Assembly (NCBI RefSeq): GCF_036014015.1
Contig: NZ_CP107905.1
Location: forward strand, 6,510,001 to 6,574,000
DNA from: Streptomyces sp. NBC_00457
Lineage (GTDB): Bacteria; Actinomycetota; Actinomycetes; Streptomycetales; Streptomycetaceae
DNA length: 64,000 nt
Reading direction: 5' to 3'
The translations under genes were made by a program, and so were the position numbers. Positions within the stretch are counted from its first letter, which is position 1. Each line of letters starts with the position of its first letter. The notes below the pieces were generated by a model that saw only the letters and a program-made list of their open reading frames with translations, searched no databases and was not told the DNA's origin. This document shows, in pieces, positions 59,621 through 64,000 of the stretch.

Positions 59621-59643
59621 TTATCCACAGCGCGTTATCCACA
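59621..59643 (+). other. Pair of perfect DnaA-box nonamers
   Basis: TTATCCACA at 59621-59629 and again at 59635-59643, same orientation, 14 bp apart, 41 bp upstream of the comF start. Spacing and identity would allow cooperative DnaA binding. Confidence 0.6.
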
Positions 59644-59683
59644 GGGGTGGCCGCGTGGCGCGGGTGTTGGCACAGTGGTGGGC

Positions 59684-60601
59684 ATGCGGGGGTGGTGGCA
59701 GGACCTCACCGACCTGGTGCTGCCGGCCGAGTGCGGAGGCTGCGGTCGGCCTCGTACGGTGCTCTGCCCGGAGTGCCGTACGGCGCTGAGCGGGGCCGTA
59801 CCGCGCCGGGTGCGGCCGGTGCCGGAGCCGCCCGGGCTGCCGACCGTGCACGCGGCCGCCCGGTACGCGGACGAGGTGCGTGCGGTGCTGCTCGCTCACA
59901 AGGAACGGGGCGCGCTGGCGCTCACGGCACCGTTGGGCATGGCCTTGGCAGGGGCTGTGCGGGCGGGGCTGACCAGCGACCAGGCATCGGACAGCCGGCC
60001 TGTGCTGCTTGTTCCCGTGCCCTCCGCGCGTGGGGCGGTGCGGGCTCGGGGGCATGATCCGGCTCGGCGGATCGCACTCGCCGCCGCGGGGGAGTTGCGG
60101 CGGGGCGGAGTGCCGGCGCGGGTGGTCGCCGTGCTGCGGCAGCGAAGGGCCGTGGCCGACCAGGCGGGGCTCAACTCCCGGCAGCGGCTGGACAATCTCG
60201 CGGGCGCGCTGGCGGTGGCGTCCGCAGGGGCAGGTCTGCTCACCGCGGGCCCGGTCGTGCTCGTCGACGACCTGATGACGACGGGCGCCTCCCTGACGGA
60301 GGCGGCGCGAGCCGTGCGGGCGGCGGCAGCGGCAGTGGCCGCATGCGGACGTACAGACGTAACGGCTGGGTACAGCGGGGCAGAGGGGCCGGAAACGTAC
60401 ACAAGAAGGACTACGGCGGTGTATGCCGCGGCGCCTCGGGAAAGGACAGAGGAACGAAGGACTGGATCAATGGACGAGGCAGTGGACCGAAGGCACGGAG
60501 TGCCAGGAATGGCGGGCCCGCGCCGGGCCGGTGACAAGGTCTGCGCAGCTGTGGTCGCGGCCTCGCCGGATTCTTTCGAAATAAACCGGAACTGGCTGTG
60601 A
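59684..60601 (+). CDS. ComF family phosphoribosyltransferase-like protein
   Basis: Protein of 305 residues from ATG 59684. The N-terminal zinc ribbon is ECGGCGRPRTVLCPECR (Cys 17, 20, 28, 31). The phosphoribosyltransferase domain has the PRPP loop VVLVDDLMTTGASLTEA near 197. ComF proteins take part in DNA uptake in competent bacteria; elsewhere their role is uncertain. The C-terminal ~70 residues after the PRT domain (TAVYAAAPRERTEERRTG onwards) are not part of the family and may be an open frame covering the control region of hpf. It lies 171 bp after lpqB. Confidence 0.83.
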   Translation: MRGWWQDLTDLVLPAECGGCGRPRTVLCPECRTALSGAVPRRVRPVPEPPGLPTVHAAARYADEVRAVLLAHKERGALALTAPLGMALAGAVRAGLTSDQASDSRPVLLVPVPSARGAVRARGHDPARRIALAAAGELRRGGVPARVVAVLRQRRAVADQAGLNSRQRLDNLAGALAVASAGAGLLTAGPVVLVDDLMTTGASLTEAARAVRAAAAAVAACGRTDVTAGYSGAEGPETYTRRTTAVYAAAPRERTEERRTGSMDEAVDRRHGVPGMAGPRRAGDKVCAAVVAASPDSFEINRNWL

Positions 60602-60907
60602 ACGCGCATCGTTGCAGGTTATGAGAGGAGCAATTCACCTGAGTGGAGGTACGCCGCGGTAGAGGGTGACGACATCCGTCCAGGCGAGATATGTTCGGTT
60701 GTGAGGGAAAGGCCCAGGCCATACCTCGCATATCGAATGCCGTGCCGCGGGTTTTGCGCAATCACCGGGCCGGCGGGGTGGAGATCTTGCCCGCGGGGGA
60801 GGAGGAGGTGAACGTCACCGAGTCCGAGGTTCCGGCCTCACCGGAGCCTGATGCAAGAGGGAGATGCTCCGCCACTGAAGCGGAGCGATCCGGGAACGGA
60901 GTTCTGC

Positions 60908-61600
60908 GTGGACATCGTCGTCAAGGGCCGCAAGACCGAGGTGCCCGAGCGGTTCCGCAAGCACGTGGCCGAGAAGCTGAAGCTGGAGAAGATCCAGAAG
61001 CTCGATGGCAAGGTGATCAGCCTCGACGTCGAGGTGTCCAAGGAGCCGAACCCGCGACAGGCCGACCGATCGGATCGAGTGGAGATCACGCTCCGCTCCC
61101 GCGGTCCGGTGATCCGGGCGGAGGCGGCGGCCAGCGATCCGTATGCGGCACTCGACCTGGCGGCGGAGAAGCTGGATGCCCGGCTGCGCAAGCAGCACGA
61201 CAAGCGCCACACACGTCGGGGCGCGCGACGGCTCACGGCAGCCGAGGTCCCCGACCACGTTCCGGGCGCGGCGACGCTCAACGGGAACGGCCACACCGTC
61301 CACGACGAAGACTCGGACGGCGTGCCCGTCAAGAAGATCGGCTCGCTGGAAGTGAAGGGTGAAGGCCCCCTCGTAGTCCGCGAGAAGACCCACGTCGCCT
61401 CTCCGATGACCCTCGACCAGGCCCTCTACGAGATGGAACTGGTCGGGCACGACTTCTATCTGTTCGTCGACTCCGAGACGAAGGAGCCGAGCGTCGTCTA
61501 CCGGCGGCACGCATACGACTACGGCGTCATCCACCTCAACACCGACCCGATGGTGGCCCAGGCGCAGTCCCCCGCGGCAGGCGGCACGCTGGGTGGCTGA
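60908..61600 (+). CDS. hpf: Ribosome hibernation-promoting factor, long form
   Basis: Long HPF (RaiA/YfiA family) of 230 residues that joins 70S ribosomes into inactive dimers in stationary phase or stress. The N-terminal S30AE domain (about 1-105) starts DIVVKGRKTEVPERFRKH and binds the decoding centre. A variable linker follows, then the C-terminal dimerisation domain (about 165-220) with ALYEMELVGHDFYLFVDSET and VVYRRHAYDYGVIHL. GTG start at 60908 with GGAG 7 nt upstream. It is 306 bp after the comF stop and should have its own promoter in that gap, where I see no clear consensus. Confidence 0.94.
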   Translation: MDIVVKGRKTEVPERFRKHVAEKLKLEKIQKLDGKVISLDVEVSKEPNPRQADRSDRVEITLRSRGPVIRAEAAASDPYAALDLAAEKLDARLRKQHDKRHTRRGARRLTAAEVPDHVPGAATLNGNGHTVHDEDSDGVPVKKIGSLEVKGEGPLVVREKTHVASPMTLDQALYEMELVGHDFYLFVDSETKEPSVVYRRHAYDYGVIHLNTDPMVAQAQSPAAGGTLGG

Positions 61601-61623
61601 CCCATCCGGCCGGCACATCTGAC

Positions 61624-61660
61624 GGTGCCCCTGGAGCGTGTATGCGCCCCCAGGGGCACC
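61624..61660. terminator. Hairpin after hpf
   Basis: 11-bp perfect arms (GGTGCCCCTGG at 61624-61634 and its complement at 61650-61660) with a 15-nt loop, 23 bp after the hpf stop. No U-tract. Confidence 0.7.
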
Positions 61661-61802
61661 CGCGTGCGACCACTTCGCGCCCCGCTCTGTCACCTCAGTG
61701 TCGTCCGGGCATGGAATCATGGCCGGACCGGCCCAACCGGTGGGCCGTTGCCTTGGGTTGGCGATGGCACAGGACCAGCCACAGCCTTCAGGGGGAGGAA
61801 CG

Positions 61803-62549
61803 ATGGCGGACAGCTTCGGACCGATGCATGACGGAGACGCCGACGACGGCGTCGCCGGCATGGGCCCGGACACGGGCTCACCACGTAAGGAGCCGATCCG
61901 CGTCCTGGTCGTGGACGACCACGCTCTCTTCCGTCGTGGTCTGGAGATCGTGCTCGCGGCCGAGGAGGACATCCAGGTCGTCGGGGAGGCGGGTGACGGC
62001 GCGGAGGCCGTCGACAAGGCCGCCGATCTGCTGCCGGACATCGTCCTGATGGACGTACGGATGCCCAAGCGGGGCGGGATCGAGGCGTGCACCTCGATCA
62101 AGGAAGTGGCCCCCAGTGCCAAAATCATCATGCTGACCATCAGCGATGAGGAAGCCGATCTCTACGAGGCCATCAAGGCGGGCGCGACCGGTTATCTCCT
62201 CAAGGAGATCTCGACGGACGAGGTGGCCACCGCCATTCGCGCGGTGGCCGACGGGCAGTCGCAGATCAGCCCTTCCATGGCGTCGAAGCTGCTGACCGAG
62301 TTCAAGTCGATGATCCAGCGGACCGACGAGCGCCGGCTGGTGCCTGCGCCGCGGCTTACGGACCGCGAGCTGGAAGTGCTCAAGCTCGTCGCCACGGGGA
62401 TGAACAACCGCGATATCGCCAAGGAGTTGTTCATCTCCGAGAACACCGTGAAGAACCATGTGCGCAACATCCTGGAGAAGCTGCAGCTGCACTCCAGGAT
62501 GGAAGCGGTCGTGTATGCGATGCGGGAGAAGATCCTCGAGATCCGCTGA
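61803..62549 (+). CDS. NarL/LuxR family response regulator (orphan)
   Basis: Response regulator of 248 residues. The receiver has VVDDHALFRRG (near 36-46), the Asp in DIVLMDVRMPKRGG (near 84), and GATGYLLKEIS. The LuxR-type helix-turn-helix is LTDRELEVLKLVATGMNNRD, then NTVKNHVRNILEKLQLHSR. The first ~30 residues are a poorly conserved acidic extension. The ATG at 61803 follows GGGGGAGGAACG. No sensor kinase lies next to it, so its partner is elsewhere or it responds without phosphorylation. It converges with the next gene with only 3 bp between stop codons. Confidence 0.92.
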   Translation: MADSFGPMHDGDADDGVAGMGPDTGSPRKEPIRVLVVDDHALFRRGLEIVLAAEEDIQVVGEAGDGAEAVDKAADLLPDIVLMDVRMPKRGGIEACTSIKEVAPSAKIIMLTISDEEADLYEAIKAGATGYLLKEISTDEVATAIRAVADGQSQISPSMASKLLTEFKSMIQRTDERRLVPAPRLTDRELEVLKLVATGMNNRDIAKELFISENTVKNHVRNILEKLQLHSRMEAVVYAMREKILEIR

Positions 62550-62552
62550 CGA

Positions 62553-63755
62553 TCACGCCAGTATGCGGGTGAGTTCCCTTGTGAGGGGCTCGCGCAGTTC
62601 CGGGGCGTCCACGCGCTCCACGCGTACGTCCGTGCAGTCGACCCAGCTTGCCGCCTCGGCCAGGGCCTGGGCGACGGCCGGGACTGCTTTCGGGCCGTCC
62701 AGGGTGACCTGCTTGGCCACCAGGGTGCGGCCGTCGCGGGCCGGGTCGACGCGGCCGACGAGGCGGCCTCCTGCCAGGACCGGCATCGCGAAATAGCCGT
62801 ACACGCGCTTCGGCTTGGGGACGTAGGCCTCCAGGCGGTGGGTGAAGCCGAAGATCCGCTCGGTGCGTGCCCGTTCCCAGATCAGTGAGTCGAAGGGGGA
62901 CAGGAGCGTGGTGCGGTGGCGGCTGCGTGGAGGGGTCTCCAGGGCCGCCGGGTCGGCCCAGGCCGGTTTGCCCCAGCCCTCGACCGTGACCGGGACCAGG
63001 CCCGACTCGGCGATCACCGCATCGACCTGGTCGCCCTTGAGGCGGTGGTAGTCGGCGATGTCCGCGCGGGTGCCGACGCCCAGGGACTGGCCGGCGAGGC
63101 GGACCAGTCTGCGGAGGCACTCGGTGTCGTCGAGGTCGTCGTGCAGCAGGGTGTCCGGGATCGCGCGTTCGGCCAGGTCGTAGACACGCTTCCAGCCGCG
63201 GCGTGACACGCAGACCACCTCGCCGTGCATCAGGGCGCGCTCCACGGCGACCTTGGCGCCGGACCAGTCCCACCACTCGCTGGTCCTCTTCGCGCCGCCC
63301 AACTCCGTGGCGGTGAGGGGGCCTTCCGCTTGCAGCTGCTTGATCACCTGGTCGTAGGTGCCGTCCGGGAGTTCGTGGTTCCAGTGCGGGCGGTTGCGGT
63401 AGGCGCGGCGGCGGAAGGCGAAGTGGGGCCACTCCTCGATGGGGAGTATGCAGGCGGCGTGGGACCAGTATTCGAAGGCGTGCGGTTGTGCTGGACGGGC
63501 GGTGTCGGATGCGGGCGTCCAGTAGGCGCTCTCGATGGTTTTGCGGCTCACCGCGCCCAGGCGGGCGTACGGGATGAGTTCGTGGGAGCGGGCCAGGACC
63601 GAGATGGTGTCGAGTTGGACCGCGCCGAGGTGGCGGAGGAGGCCGCGGACGCCGGAGCGGCGGTCGGGGGCGCCGATGAAGCCCTGGGCGCGGAGGGCGA
63701 GGCGGCGGGCGTCGTCTGCGGAGAGTTCCGTGCTCGGGCGCGGGAGGGTCGTCAT
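62553..63755 (-). CDS. Winged-helix DNA glycosylase, YcaQ/AlkX-like
   Basis: Protein of 400 residues of the winged helix (HTH_42) family whose members YcaQ and AlkZ remove bulky alkyl adducts and unhook interstrand crosslinks. The QxD catalytic motif is seen in AVQLDTISVLARSHELI (Gln about 48, Asp about 50), the YcaQ rather than the AlkZ (QxQ) type. Other family stretches are EYWSHAACILP, WDWSGAKVAVERALM and LLSPFDSLIWERART. ATG at 63755. The neighbourhood does not suggest a biosynthetic cluster, so a housekeeping repair role is likely. Confidence 0.87.
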   Translation of the reverse strand: MTTLPRPSTELSADDARRLALRAQGFIGAPDRRSGVRGLLRHLGAVQLDTISVLARSHELIPYARLGAVSRKTIESAYWTPASDTARPAQPHAFEYWSHAACILPIEEWPHFAFRRRAYRNRPHWNHELPDGTYDQVIKQLQAEGPLTATELGGAKRTSEWWDWSGAKVAVERALMHGEVVCVSRRGWKRVYDLAERAIPDTLLHDDLDDTECLRRLVRLAGQSLGVGTRADIADYHRLKGDQVDAVIAESGLVPVTVEGWGKPAWADPAALETPPRSRHRTTLLSPFDSLIWERARTERIFGFTHRLEAYVPKPKRVYGYFAMPVLAGGRLVGRVDPARDGRTLVAKQVTLDGPKAVPAVAQALAEAASWVDCTDVRVERVDAPELREPLTRELTRILA

Positions 63756-63846
63756 GGTTCCGCACGATAGGGGTTGGGTCTGACAGTGGGGTGTGAGCTG
63801 CCGGTTTGTTGTGTGGGTGCCCGGCGTGGGTGCGGGCCTCGCGGTG

Positions 63847-64000
63847 TTTCGCCCCCGCCGCCCCTACCCGTCCCATCCCTGGTGGCTGCGCCCCCAGACC
63901 CCCGCTTCGGCCTGAACGGCCTCGTCCTCAAACGCCGGACGGGCTGAAAGCGCGGACCGGCGCCCAGAGGTGAGGCGCCCCCAGTGGGTGGGTGGGGGTT
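63847..64000 (-). repeat. Dispersed intergenic element, copy C
   Basis: Reverse-oriented copy of the element at 15463-15602, about 90% identical by eye, running to the end of the window. It has TTTGAGGACGAGGCCG, a hairpin with one mismatch in the CGCAGCC arm, and GGGATGGGACGGGTAGGGGC. It lies upstream of the YcaQ-like gene, beginning about 90 bp from its start codon. No gene is seen in 63756-64000. Confidence 0.9.

Noticed and set aside
59621..59643. DnaA boxes as evidence for the replication origin
   Set aside because: Only two boxes, no AT-rich unwinding region, and no dnaA or dnaN gene; a Streptomyces origin has many more boxes.

Overview
This is a high-GC actinomycete chromosome segment, almost certainly Streptomyces. 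The evidence is the GC-saturated third codon positions, frequent GTG starts, the 16S/23S/5S rRNA sequences, a WhiB sporulation regulator, the MtrA-MtrB-LpqB system, F420 genes and the dispersed GC-rich intergenic repeats typical of the genus. There is no CRISPR array, insertion sequence, integrase, phage gene or tRNA gene.

Layout. 0-7.3 kb: three LytR-CpsA-Psr (LCP) cell-wall ligases on the minus strand, a short ANL-type (TIGR03089) protein and a secreted PGRP/amidase. 7.5-8.5 kb: a ManC-like sugar-nucleotide pyrophosphorylase. 8.6-15.0 kb: an accessory-looking block holding a LysR regulator, two short-chain dehydrogenases, a TetR regulator with a double operator, an aldo/keto reductase, a DUF998 membrane protein and a DFR-type NAD-epimerase. 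It ends in a tandem-repeat field. 15.6-19.6 kb: AlkA-like glycosylase, F420 genes fbiB-fbiA and a cysteine dioxygenase preceded by a short polycysteine leader peptide. 20.2-27.1 kb: whiB, a very large membrane glycosyltransferase, DUF5719, a zincin-like protein and DUF3499. 27.3-33.7 kb: lactate permease, manB, a repeat/hairpin array, Trm112, a TobH-like SIS protein and manA. 33.8-42.0 kb: CDF transporter, fructose-type PTS EIIBCA, ahcY, a hypothetical, RDD and SpoIIM/DUF95. 42.1-47.8 kb: a complete rRNA operon. 47.9-53.5 kb: an overlapping minus-strand operon (membrane protein, DUF4129, DUF4350, MoxR, DUF58). 53.6-62.5 kb: mtnA, mtrA-mtrB-lpqB, comF, hpf and a NarL-type response regulator. 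62.6-64 kb: a YcaQ-type glycosylase and another repeat copy.

How the genes fit together. manA, manB and the ManC-like enzyme supply GDP-mannose (or a related NDP-sugar) for cell-envelope glycans, matching the LCP ligases, amidase and large glycosyltransferase. whiB, mtrAB-lpqB and hpf link envelope state, development and ribosome dormancy. ahcY, mtnA and the cysteine dioxygenase are sulfur/methyl-cycle functions. From memory of the Mycobacterium tuberculosis map, the backbone (LCP, TIGR03089, manC, fbiA/B, whiB2, DUF3499, manB, TobH, manA, sahH, mtrAB, lpqB, comF, hpf) follows the Rv3240c-Rv3268 region, so the LysR-to-epimerase block, lldP, the PTS gene and the rRNA operon look like insertions into an old conserved neighbourhood.

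The best leads are the six-cysteine leader peptide upstream of the cysteine dioxygenase gene, whose cysteine codons contain a hexamer complementary to that gene's ribosome binding site; the hairpin array at 30.6-31.0 kb, which is an expanded version of a dispersed element seen twice more in the window; and the duplicated operator controlling the TetR/aldo-keto reductase pair.
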